A stretch of DNA of 64,000 nucleotides from Pyrenochaeta sp. MPI-SDFR-AT-0127 (Eukaryota > Ascomycota > Dothideomycetes > Pleosporales > Cucurbitariaceae): positions 22,508 through 86,507 of the forward strand of contig JAGTJM010000096.1 of NCBI GenBank assembly GCA_020747015.1. Direction: 5' to 3'. Position numbers and translations under genes: made by a program. Below are positions 34,954-46,490 of the stretch, one piece after another. The first letter of the stretch is position 1. Every line of letters begins with the position of its first letter. The notes under the pieces are model-generated. The model saw nothing but the letters and a program-made list of their open reading frames with translations. It ran no database searches and was not told where the DNA came from.

Positions 34954-36932
34954 ATGTCTGCTGCCCACATCGCCGCCAACCGAAATAGCACCCCCGAGGG
35001 CTCCAGCTCGCTCCGCCCTCCCACGGCCCGCACCTCCCTCGGCGCCGGCCACCATCTTCGCGCCTCAGCCGACATGGGCGGCTTCTCCTCGCCCCTTGCC
35101 AACCGCGGCATCCGCCCCGCCTCGGAAATCTACTTTGGCCGCAACAACACCCAGTCGGGCAACCCCGACGAGATGGAGCGCGCCGCCCAGCAGTGGCTCG
35201 CCGACATCGACCAGTACGAGACCACGCTCGAGGAAATGGCCACGGCCACCCTCGACCAGGACTTCAAGGACGAGCTGAGCGCCATTGAGCAGTGGTTCCG
35301 AGTCCTCAGCGAAGCCGAACGCACCGCCGCCCTCTATGCCCTGCTCCAGCAGACCACCCAGGTCCAGATCAGATTCTTCATCCAGGTCCTGCAGCAAATG
35401 TCAAAGAGCCTGCCCATGTCTGGTGTGCTTTCGCCTGCCAGCTTCGGAGAGAAAGGTTTGCCGTCAATGCCCGCCTTTTGGGCCCCAGTTTTCCCCTCAA
35501 CACAGCTGACGTTTTTGCCAGACCCCATGACGCAGAAGTTGAGCGATGCCATGAGCAAGCTCAGCACGGGCGAGAACCGCCACTCCATGGGCCTCGGCCG
35601 CCCTCCGCCATCCCCAGGCGCTGCGAAACGCAACTCGGGCTTGGACACGTCCACCATCAATCGCATGTTCCCCGATGCCGCCGCCGCCATTGCAAAGCAA
35701 AAGGCAGAGTTCACCGACGTTGTCGGTATGCCCCCAGCATCGAATCGCAACAGCACCGTCGGCGACCGCAGCTCCTTGATCGCGCCCACCATCTCTGCCC
35801 CAGACGACACAAACAAGAGGGAGAACAATGTCCCGCCTGCCTCGCCATGGAACGAGGCACAAAACCGTCCAAAGTCGTCTGGCCAGCAGCAGCAGCAGCA
35901 GCAGCAGCAACACCAGGCCATGGGCCAGTTCACTGCACCCCCTCCGTCCGCGGGACTCCGCTCACCTCGCCTTCCTCTTCAATCCGATAGCAGCAATGTG
36001 CAGACTACGACTCTGAATGCCCTGGAAGCCAACTCCACAAGTATGCCAATGTTGTCGCCGTCCTATGCGCCCGGTGGCAGCTGGGCGTCTCAGCTGAGCA
36101 CTCCCATGGTCGCGAATTTTAACCAGCCCAATAACCAGGCTGATATGGTTGCCAACGCTACTGCCATGAAACTGGCCGCACTGTCCACCGTAAACAACCG
36201 CATTCAGTTGGATGATGTGCGCAAATACCGTCGTGCTCGTTCTTCGGACAATGGTCCCTTGTCTCCTGGACTGCCACACATGGGCAACACCAACATTTTG
36301 ATGACCAATGAGCTGGGCCAGGTCTTGACTCCTCAGCAGGCGGCTGCTCTTCAGGCGCAGCAACTGGCAGCCATGAATGGTCGCCGATCGCGTCCAAGCT
36401 CCCCTGGTTTTGCTATGCAAGGACAGGGTATGGGCGTCATGGGCAATTTTGCCTCGCCCCAAGCCAATGGCTTTTTGACGGCCGACTATGGGGCTTCGGG
36501 ACTCATGAATAACGGAATGGGCACACTGAACCTCAGTCAGTTTGGTATTGGTATGGGGAATGATGGCCATGGCTTTCATGGTGACCAAATCGACCGTGGC
36601 CGGTCTCCTCGAGGCCGTCGCGGCAGTTCGAAGCCTCCGGAAGATCCAACCGACCCCAGTCTGCTTCAGGACATTCCCAACTGGCTTCGGAGTCTCCGTC
36701 TGCATAAATACACAGATAATCTCAAGGACTTGAAATGGCAAGAACTTGTTGAGCTCGATGACGACGGCTTAGAGAAGCGAGGTGTCAATGCACTCGGTGC
36801 GCGTAGGAAGATGTTGAAGGTATGACAACCCCTGCCACTTCCCAAGACCAGTCCGTCTTTGGCTAACAGGAATTAATTGTGCAGGTCTTCGAGCAGGTCA
36901 AGGAGGCCAAGGATGGAGGCAAGCTGCGATAG
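34954..36932 (+). CDS. VTS1: SAM-domain RNA-binding protein Vts1 (Smaug family)
   Basis: Post-transcriptional regulator that binds Smaug hairpins and recruits deadenylase. Exons 34954-35455, 35522-36819 and 36885-36932 give about 615 residues. A conserved N-terminal helical region (QWLADIDQYETTLEEMATAT; LSAIEQWFRVLSEAERTAAL) precedes a long disordered middle with nine glutamines in a row. The SAM domain is C-terminal (DIPNWLRSLRLHKYTDNLKD; LKWQELVELDDDGLEKRGV), with the RNA-contacting ALGARRKMLK region, and its last helix is in the final exon. Intron 1 is 66 bases, in frame and free of stops; splicing gives EKDPMTQ, retention adds 22 residues. The first ATG is 34954; an upstream in-frame GTG is not a start. 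Confidence 0.94.
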
Positions 36933-37937
36933 ATTCGTACGCTGCCATCTTTTTGTCCGAATAACGGGAACATAGTATTCTCCACCAAATAGATTTACAA
37001 TGGAAGAGCGACACGCACCAGCTGGTTACGGACGGCCTACTGTTTGTCCGTCAGGTCTGGACCGCATATGAATTTTATGTCCTGTGCATTAGGGCTCGGT
37101 TGGATGTTACGTGTACCGGTACCTCCGATTTCTTGTCGTACACGATTGGAGGTTTACGCATGGCCATCATTTCTTCTCCATTTGGGCTTTTGTTCACTTC
37201 GGATGTATGTTTTCGGTAGATTGGTTTGCGCGAAATTACAGATGCAGTAATGATGTGGTATGTGGTAATGTGCTTTGATACCTTGTTCCTCTACCTTTTT
37301 TTTTCTTCTTTGCTTTTGCAGTGCTTCTTATTGCATATGTGGTACAATTTTTTCTTCTTCAACTTCTTGTACTTGCCGTCAACTTCCAACATGGGCCCCG
37401 GTACACGCCAGATCCTCAGAATCAACGTCGGGCTCAACCTCCCATGGGAATCCAGGTCAATATCACAGCAGACAACTACACAGTATGGTTTAAGCCAATC
37501 ATATCCTCTACGACAACCCTTACTGTTCACTCAGCGCAGGTTTGTGTAAACCGCAACCGCCGCCGCCGTCGTCGTCACCTAGGGGACAGCATTCGTATCA
37601 ATTTGGTTAGACGCGCCTTGAAGTCATGAGCGGCCTGGTCGCAGCTCTAACCAAGCAGTGGTTGGCTTTCAAGGACAAGAATCAGGACACCTGATGCGAA
37701 AATTCAGAAGCCAGCGATCCCGACATCACCAACGTGGCAGGCCGAGTTCATAACTGAAGACCGTAATGTAAAAACCGCAGGGAGCATCGACTTGCTTACA
37801 TGGCTAGTGTTGGTCCTGCTACTGTGAGGTGGAGATAGAGCTTTTGCTGATGGAGACGTTCTCATCTTGCTACATTGGAAAACTAATCGCTGTAGCCTCT
37901 CCCATTTTATCCGAATTTCTCCTTGCTTCAAAGCCTC
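36933..37937. other. Convergent 3' region between VTS1 and a permease gene
   Basis: Both neighbours end here. The stretch is T-rich in places (37290-37380). Small open frames have no family resemblance. Confidence 0.4.
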
Positions 37938-39635
37938 TCAAATAGTATACCTGAACCGCGGGCTATCATCACCCAGCTCTGCGACCTCTTCGTCTCGCAT
38001 TCCCGCAATCAGATGATCCACTTTGCCTTCCTCGCGACGCGTGTTTATCTGGCTAAGATGATACCACATTATAATGTAACAAGTAATTGCGAAAGCTACC
38101 ATGGCCATAGTAATGGCATGGCCTTTTATAAAGCGCGGGCGATCCATAGTTGGGTATATCTACGGGCTGTAAGCCTCCTGCTACATCTTGGAAGAGGATA
38201 ATGTCGACTTACAAAAGCACTCATTATACCTGCACAATTACCAATGGACAGCTGTAGGCCCGTAGCGCTCGTACGCTTTCCGTAACGCGGAAGATTGGTC
38301 GGTAACCACGCTAGTGGAAGACCAACACAGACGTAAAGACCCATTGCCACCAAAAAGCACCCAGCATAATGTGTCGCAGAGCTGGATGGACTAATCAGCA
38401 TTGCATAACCCACAATACTGACAATACCAAGCAGAACAGTGTAGAACGCGCGCTTCTGCTGCTTGTCCGAAAAATGCGCAACCACCAGATACGTCACAGC
38501 CCCGAGGGCATAGCAAGGAATTGTTAGTACTTGGACCATTGCGTTGGAAGCCTTGGGCATTATAGACTTGATGATCGTAGGCAAAAAGGTGGAAAATCCA
38601 TACAGCATGGTATCGGAGCCAAATTGTGCGAAACAAAAAGTCCAAACCTTCCAGTCCTTGAAACACTTCTTGACGTCATCCCAATGGAACTCTGCGGCCT
38701 TTTTTGTGTAGCCTGTCTGACGCTTCAGACGGGCAGCTGCAACCGCCTTCTCTCTTTCATTCAGGAAGTACGCAGTCTCGGGATTATCCGGAAGGATCCA
38801 CCATGTTGCGATGCCGAGCACAAACGTGGGAATTCCTTCGAGAATCATGATCCATCTCCAACCCCTCTGGCCTGCAACACCGTCCATATGCCCAATTCCG
38901 TAGGCAAGCAGGCCCCCAAATGCGCCAGCGAGGGCAGCAGAGACAAAAAGGTAGCCAATCCGGAGAGCGAGCTCACGCTTTGTGTAGAAAAAAGTCAAAT
39001 AGATGGCCATGCCAGGGAACAGGCCTCCTTCGACAGCTCCCAAAACTAAACGGCATGCGATCAGTCCACCATAATTCTGGACGATTCCAGTGAGAGTCGC
39101 TGTGATACCCCATGCTACGGTGATGAATGCGATCCAGCGGGATGGCCGAAGCTTCTTCAGAACCAGGTTTGAGGGGAGCTCAGAGAGAATATAGGTTACA
39201 AACAGTATGGACACGGCTGTTTGAAACTGGCTAGGGCTCAAATCGAGGTCTTGTTCCAGGCCGTAGAGTCGAGCGTTGCCGATGTTGACGCTGAGTTAAC
39301 GTCAGCATAGTGATTAGGCTATTGCTGACATGGATAATGCAGCTTCCTTTTTCCTTGTCAAGTGCTTATAAGGCTTCTGAATGCTTCAACTTACCGATCC
39401 AGAAAACTCAGCAAATATAAGAGCATAACGACAGGAATAACTGAAGTTGGAGAATGGAGTCAGTATCCGCTCCAGACGTCAATGAATTTGACGTACTAAA
39501 AGTATCGAGCTTCCGAACCAGCTTGGCCTCATACAACGGGTCGGCCTCTCCCAAATGTCTGTCGACAACATCTCCTTCGACCGGCTTCGTGTCATTCGAC
39601 CCAATAGCCCCAGACTCTTTCTCTATATCGCTCAT
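37938..39635 (-). CDS. Major facilitator permease, Dal5/Tna1-type anion:cation symporter
   Basis: Plasma-membrane transporter of the Dal5 group, whose members carry allantoate, nicotinate, biotin-like or other organic anions. Exons 39635-39497, 39440-39395, 39290-38213 and 38159-37938 give about 494 residues. Family features include VVMLLYLLSFLDRVNIGNAR in the first membrane segment, ITATLTGIVQNYGGLIACR, RLVLGAVEGGLFPGM, RRELALRIG-like KRELALRIGYLF, and RWIMILEGIPTF. The C-terminal tail ends ELGDDSPRFRY, also typical. About 12 hydrophobic segments can be counted. Exon 2 is 46 bases. Substrate cannot be read from sequence. It lies head-to-tail with a Zn2Cys6 regulator and a quinolinate phosphoribosyltransferase. 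Confidence 0.9.
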
Positions 39636-40488
39636 GATGATACCAGATAACTCAAATGTGGCACGTCGTCGATGGGTGGATGATTAGGCACGTTATACAA
39701 GACTGCCAGCGATTGTGGGTATGGGTCGAAAATTAGTGGCGGGAGCCTACGACACTGAATGCAGGGCTACGTTTTGTTTAACCTCGGCGTTGTGACTGTC
39801 ATTGCCACATATTAACTGTTGTCACGGAGTGGGATCCTTGGTGTTCTTAAATGTTCGAGTTCGAAGTCTGACAATGCAGGGCCCACATGTAGCAGGACTG
39901 CAGATTCGGCGCGGGGCTGGGTGTCTTAGCCAATAAAGTATCGCACTAGCCATCTCTAGCATGACGTTGGTGGCTATCCTGTTTCTGGTATGGATATACG
40001 CTTTCGTGTGAGATAACAGATTAGATGCCGGGGCCATCGTATTGCTGCCAATGCTCAAGGTTGGGGGGACTTAATCCAAAATGGGGGTTGCGCAGTACTC
40101 GGCCGGATACGTACAGCGCAAATAGCAGAGCCTGAGCAACGCTGTCGTGCTTTGATCCCACTTACTCTACTCTCTGCTCCACTCCAAACATGAGTAGGCA
40201 ATGTCATTATTGACTGTACTCCTTTAAGTTAAGTAATACCTGAATTAGATGACGCTTGCAGTGGGACTAGAGTCCTCGAACAATAGCTGCTATGTCCTTG
40301 TGCTTGGCTATGTAATGTTATGGCACAATCGAAATCAGAGCTTGGAGGTCAGGAGATCGTTTAACTTTTGGAATTCTGGATCCAGGTACGGCTAATCTTT
40401 CGCAAGAGCATCTCCAATTACGCATTAGCCATGTTTTTGATTCCGCATGAGCGAGGCTTCTCACTGCTTCAAAAGTAGCGATGGCTTG
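39636..40488. other. Spacer between permease and Zn2Cys6 regulator
   Basis: About 0.85 kb containing the permease upstream region and the 3' flank of the regulator. Open frames are short. No repeats recognised. Confidence 0.4.
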
Positions 40489-42484
40489 CTACGTCAAGCT
40501 AGATGAGGTCGATGATGAGTTGCCGAAGTTTGCTGTATCCCATAGAACAATTCCAGAATAGATATCAATTTGCGCAGATGGGTCAATAGGCCATATCAGC
40601 TCGTCGCGTAGCAGGTCGATCTCAGTAGCAGGTCCCGACTCCGTGGCCACAGTATTTTGGACACTGCTCAAGTTCGACCGTGCAATCGCCCGTACCTCTT
40701 TTGCCATCTTTTTCCCAAGCGGCCAAATGGATCCCATAGCATTCAGAAAGCCGATACTCAAGCGCACGCGATCGCGAGCGATTGATAGAGCTTTGTCTTC
40801 CAACAAGTTATTGCATGCGGAGACTTGAACAGCCGCAAGCTGCGCACAGATACACATCGTGAATACGTTGTGTTTCTCAACAGCACATGGGATAGCAAGA
40901 AGTTTCGTCTGCATCTCTACTGCTTTCAACGCTCGTGCAGTGTGCGCATTGCGTCCCGAGCCTGGCGGCATAACAAAGGGAGTCGGGGACAAGAAGGCCT
41001 CTGTGTTCATTTCCTCTGCACCATATTTCAATGAAGAGAAAGGCCGATGCATCGTTGAAATTGTGCTGTAGATATCAACATTGGGTTACTAGCCACCTTA
41101 AGATGAGGAACTCACACGGCTGCGATCATGTGTGCCATAAACCTAGCCAGAGGAAAGAAAGTTAGCCGAGAAATCTAACCAGGATTGTGTACCGCCTCCT
41201 TACATCACTTCGTCCACCTGCCCGTTCTTATGGAGTGGATCTTTTTTGCAAGCCGGCAGAAGCGATGACCAGATTGCTAATTTGGCATCGCAACTGTCAA
41301 CAATATGCTCTCCAAATGTGCCCGACTCAATGAACATGTTCATGACTGCAAAATGTTAGCGAAAAAGATGTGAACAATATAACCGCTGCAGTCCATGTAT
41401 ACCATTAGCGACCACTTTGGCCATGTCGTACAGGTAAACAAGGGAGGAATAAATAATCTCGACTTCTGCAAATTCCCGGTTTTCGTAGTCATGCCATGTT
41501 GCGGTTGAAGGGATTTTCTAACTATATCAGCAATCCTCTCAAGATCTAATCTTCCAGCTAACCTACACCTGATTCATAAAATTCATCATCGCAAGGTAAG
41601 TCGACTAGGTTTGGCATACTGAGCAAGGTGTAGATCGGGGAGTTCGATATGATCGCAAAGTGCTGGTCGACTACATTAAGCATGTAATACGTCCTCCTCC
41701 ATGACTCTTCAAGCACGGGATTTGCTTCGCCATACATTTGGGCAAACCCTTTCTGGTTCATGCGTAGCTCTATTGCAATTGCAACGGCTAGATTCACTTT
41801 CTTCTGTGCTTCGTGTCTCCGGTCACTGTGACATTGTGCAACCGCGAAAAGCATAAGTGCCTGGACACTGAAAGGCGTCCGTGGAAGAGCTATGGAGCTA
41901 ATCGCCTGGAGAGCTGCTTCATAGTATGGCTCAGATGGAGTCCAAGGTGCATAAATGGAACCAATCCAGTGCAAAACAAGCAAAAGTTCGTCCATGTTGT
42001 GTATCTCATCAAGGCGCCTTGCCTGTAGATAATGGTACGGAATTACGACAGGGAAAGACGGCCAGAAATTCTCGAAAAAAAGTTCTAGTAATCGATCGTT
42101 ACTAACTTGAAACGCCGGGAGATTTTGCTGATAAAGCTGCGACTCGATCTGCATAACATCAATGGTTGGGTTGATGGGGAGGTGCTCGCCCATAGGAGAT
42201 GATATTGTATACAATGAGGGCACAAATTCGTTATTGGCCGACTTGACGTTCTCCGGGCTTTGCTTGGTGCCCTCAGCTTCCTGTTGCAGCCGCAGCCGCC
42301 GTCGCGCCAGTGCTGCTTTATCAAGCCCCCCTCTTCTCGATTTTTGAAAAATACACTCCTTGCCTTCGCGTTTGCATCTGTTGCAGATTGGTTGAGTGGC
42401 ATCACATTTAACATGTCGACCTCGGCACTGTATGCATGCCAGAATTACACGATCGATACGTTTAGAATCTGACGTGGTATCCAT
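40489..42484 (-). CDS. Zn2Cys6 transcription factor with fungal-specific regulatory domain
   Basis: Five exons are inferred, starting 42484-41567, 41517-41403 and 41351-41207 (third approximate), then a very short one near 41140 and a last ending at 40489. The total is about 600 residues. The N-terminal binuclear cluster reads CIQCRGRHVKCDATQPICNR with two further cysteines (KREGKEC). The fungal transcription factor domain follows (FFENFWPSFPVVIPYHYL; MLFAVAQCHSDRRHEAQKKV; NQKGFAQMYG; EESWRRTYYML). Such proteins usually bind CGG triplets and control neighbouring or pathway genes. It lies between a permease and QPRTase on the same strand. The small internal exons are the weakest part of the model; the N-terminal exon is firm. 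Confidence 0.88.
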
Positions 42485-42884
42485 TCTAAGCCAATGGTGG
42501 GGCCAGCGGCCAGCGAATACACTTGCCCCTTGATATTTGTCCAGGAAACATTAACCTGTGAGGCGTATTCGATGTTCCTGCTTTCGTTTCACGGAGCCGA
42601 AGAAGAGTATGGGGTAAAATGGAGGAGTCGGTAAAGGATAGGAGAGTAGCGAAGTCACAACAAGCTGTTACGGCTGATATGCTCGACCAGCGAGGTCATC
42701 TGCTTATTCAGCTCATAGCCAAGCGCAATTGAGGATTGTGCCAAGAACGGCAAGAGTCGGAGCTTGCAGTCGGACATCGCTTTCTTCCACCGTCCGATTG
42801 CGCATTCACACGAATGACGATCGATGGCTCAAGTGATCTTTCCAAAGTTGAACTCTCGCTGGTGGTGTATTCATTGTTTGGTGT
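42485..42884. promoter_or_regulatory. Upstream region of Zn2Cys6 regulator and 3' end of QPRTase gene
   Basis: Four hundred bases separate the QPRTase stop from the regulator start on the same strand. It should hold the regulator promoter. No strong motif was found. Confidence 0.4.
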
Positions 42885-43910
42885 CTATGGTCCTAAACTT
42901 TGGCTGCTGTCCTTCTTCGTCTTTGGGATAACCTTCAAAGAAAAATCCACATGCGGGACACCCTGGTGTATGCTGCTTGTACTCACAATATCGATATCCC
43001 CGCAGACAAACTTCTCGACATTGTGTTCCGTCAACCCACCACTGACTTCCACCAAGAAAGCCTTTCGGTCTCCCGTGCTACGCCCCCATTTCTCTTTCAA
43101 CTGTGCTGCAGCGACCTTCACATCATGTGGCGTAAAGTTGTCGAGCATGACAATGTCAGCACCCGCTGCAATCGCTTCATCCGCCTCGTCAAAGCTTTGA
43201 CACTCGACTTCCACCTTGATCGCGAAACCACCTGCGGACTTGGCGGCACGGACAGCATTGGTGATGCTTCCAGCTGCAACAATATGGTTGTCTTTTAGCA
43301 TAGTCATGGCTGATAGATCAACACGATGCGCGTCGACACCACCGACAAGCATTCCATACTTTTCTACAAGCCGAAAGCCAGGAGTTGTCTTCCTGGTGCC
43401 GGCGAGGATGTTGGCATAGCCAGCTTTACGGAGTAGCACCAGTAGACGATTTGACTTTGTCGCTATGCCAGAACATCGTGCTAGTGTGTTGAGCGCTACA
43501 CGCTCGCCGAGGAGGAGATTGCGAACAGGACCTCGCACGGTCGCACAATGTGTGATGGGTTGGAAAGACGAGCCTTCTTTGATATGCCATTCCACGCTAA
43601 ACCCGTCAATGCTGATGCGCTGCATGATGGTACGGTAAGACTCACGTGCAGTCTAATTGCCGAAAGACTTCGTCGAAAAACGGCACACCGGCTACGATGC
43701 CCTGAGAACTTTGAGCTTATGTCGGCAAGAGACGAGAGTACCTACTTCGCTCTTTCCCAGCAACTTCGCTTCAGATATCTCTTCGCCAACTACGAAGCCG
43801 CCGTAATCGAAGCTTGGTGTATCTTCTTCGAGCCATTCGGAGATGAATCGCTTGTATGTTTGCGGCAAGAGATGGGCAACTGCACCGTGTGCTGGGGCGC
43901 CTTCAACCAT
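42885..43910 (-). CDS. BNA6: Quinolinate phosphoribosyltransferase (nicotinate-nucleotide pyrophosphorylase)
   Basis: Converts quinolinate and PRPP to nicotinate mononucleotide, pyrophosphate and CO2, the entry of the kynurenine route into NAD. Exons 43910-43746, 43701-43646 and 43596-42885 give 310 residues, near the usual 295. Key regions are HLLPQTYKRFISEWLEED, GIVAGVPFFDEVF, VEWHIKEGS, LLLGERVALNTLARCSGIAT, AGTRKTTPGFR, HRVDLSAMTMLKDNH, KVEVECQSFDEADEA, ADIVMLDNFTP and VEVSGGL, all conserved in the family. The start MVEGAPAHGAVAHLLP is the first ATG in frame. The second join uses the acceptor TTTAG before CGTGGAATGG, which restores TVEWHIKEGS. It sits beside a Zn2Cys6 regulator and two Dal5-type permeases. 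Confidence 0.95.
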
Positions 43911-46490
43911 ATTCCGCAATCAAGGCTATCAAATGTACTAGAAACGGGCTGAGCAAATGTCTTGAGAGCTGGATTAGACTGCGCTGTGCGATGGATAATG
44001 AGCTCATCGGGGTTCGGTAGCAATGGGGTTCATTGAGAGCAAAGCTAGCAGCCGGCACTAAGCGGCCGCGGATCGGATCGGATGTTCTTTCACCTCAAGT
44101 GATGCATGCTCCCACGCGCAAAAGCTTCAGCATTTTCTATGCTGTTCAGCTTTATTGCTAATGAGTAAGTAATTGATGCCAAGCCTTCTGGGTTTTGCTC
44201 GCCTCTTACCCAATGCTGCCAATCATTCCTTGCGTATCCTCCCTCGACAACCTAATTAGGGCCTCTCTTCATTCCTCTCATATGCTTTTCTGTTTATTAA
44301 CAAAGTGTTGCATGTATCCATCATAGAATATTCGACAGTTGCGGTGCCTTGCTAAGCTAGAATACGCAAGGGTGAGAATTGGTATCACCACGCATCTCGC
44401 AGCTCGCGCACATCTGAATTTTGCTTTAAGATATTGGGTCAGAAAAGGTAGCCGCCGGGCAAGACCAACTCGCAAGGAGATTGGATGAGGCCGAAATACT
44501 ATCGGCTTCACATATCAGGCAGCACTATCAATAACAATGTGTCTATCTGGTCAACGCAATGCAGAGTTTTGAGGTCTCATTAATCAAGGACGTAGTAAGA
44601 GAGATGTGAAGCTTATGATATTCCTTATAATCAAGATGCCGAAGAGCTAATTCTCTGAAGTGCTCATCATGATAGGGAGTCACGGGGTCAAGAATGCATT
44701 GCCGGAACCGAAGATATATGCGCAACGCAGGCGGACACATCTGCCATATATATAAAATTTTCGAAGAGTGGGAATCAACTAAGCCACCAGAATCTTCCAG
44801 GGTATGGTAAGGTTCGGCAAATAAGGTGGATGGTGACCGTCAATCAAGCGCGTGCATTATAACATAGCTTTGGATACCGATTACGGCTTCAGTAAGGCAA
44901 CAGACGGCTTTATGTAGCAGACATACTAAGGAAAATGAACACGCTAACCCTATGTTCTCTTCTCGTGGCCGTCGCCTTTTGAGAGTCGAAATAGGCCGAC
45001 AATTTCGATGACGTGCTTGGCAGTCAAGCGCATCAAACAGGCCAACAATTCAACGATCTTCCCATTGTGAACTGAAGGATACAGCTTATGGACTGGACCG
45101 GATCATGGATTGTAGAACACTGGAGGTAATCGTGGTGTCTGAGAAGGGTAGACTTCGCTACATAGCAAGGTTGCCGTAAATCGAACAACCATTCACCTTT
45201 TGGACATGGAGCTTGGTACACGTATAATTCTTTGGGCACCGCCGTAAGCTTTGTCGCTAACACAGGTATTTCAACGCTTACAATGAGCCGCAGTGCATCT
45301 GGTGTGTTCGTTAACAAAAGAACTAACTGTCCTGGTTTTCAAAAAGCCAATCGATAAAACCCAAAGCACGCTGTGAGGTTGCGAGACCTTCACCACTTGC
45401 AACTTTGTGTCCTAGACGACCATGCACACAGGACTGTCGGTCTTTGCATAGGCTAGTCAATCCTACAGTACAGGATAAGGGGCCCCTATAATCATGAAGT
45501 TTTGGTCTACCTACAAGACTGTCGCCTTACCCGCATCTGCATAAGCGCAGATGTGGGGTCTCACACCCGTCTTCACAATTGGCCAGGAGACACATCTTAA
45601 GTCAGACAAGCTGCTTCACAATCCCATGTAGTGCAGGCGCGCGGATATCCAGCACAGAGTGGTCCAGCAATTCGGATCTGGTATCCGAGAACTCCTTTCC
45701 TCTGCGTACGGGTAAACTCCTCTTTACGCCCGCCTCTGCCCACATCGCCCCATTCATTATAAGATGCAGAACATAGAACTCGGCGCTGACTGTAGAGCGA
45801 ATCGCTCTGTCAGTAAGCTGAGCACACTAAGATACGGGGTAAAAATGTTGGTATCCAACTGCCGAGATCGCTCTAGAGGTTGCTACTGACGCCAAAGAAT
45901 TCGTCCCGCTCTGCCAAGCGGAGGCGTCTGAGAAACCCCCAATCTTGCGAGTCTTCTGCTTGCCACCCATGCCAAACTCCACAAGTCAACGCATGCCAGC
46001 CAAGCCATGGCCCCGCACCCAATCCACCCAAAGAAACCGCCGTTGTTCTGGGGCCGCGTTTGCTGAATGTTCCGTGTGGACTCGGCAAAATAATTGTGGC
46101 ATGTGCCCTCCCTGCTCAATCAATGCGCAAGCTAGATTGAGGCAAAAGCAGGGTAGTTTAGACTGCTTGACCCAGGTATGGCCTGAACTATGGGATGTAG
46201 TGCCTGCGATGCAACTGCCGACTCTGTCATCCTGACCGCGACGTACGGCTCGATAATTACGCTTGGTTGCATCGAGAGGCACGCCGTATCAGACACGTTC
46301 ATTCCTATATGAACAGCCCTCTTCCCCGGACTCTACACCCCAGATCTTCGGAAGCAAGCGTGTGGGGCCACAACACGAACGAAAGAAGAATTTTCGCGAC
46401 CTGCTCTCTTGCGCTCCTCCACATTGGCTGTTCATATCGCCCAGCATGACTTTGGCGGGTATAGGCCACGAAACACAGAGCCCAGGCACA
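43911..46490. other. 2.6 kb gene-free region between QPRTase and second permease
   Basis: The longest gap in the window, between divergent genes. Open frames are short, scattered and do not resemble proteins; one minus frame (45317-45033) has some protein-like composition but no partner exons. CGGCCG and repeated CGGAT units occur near 44060-44085, close to the QPRTase start, and could be sites for a CGG-binding regulator. No transposon ends or long repeats were seen. Confidence 0.4.
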
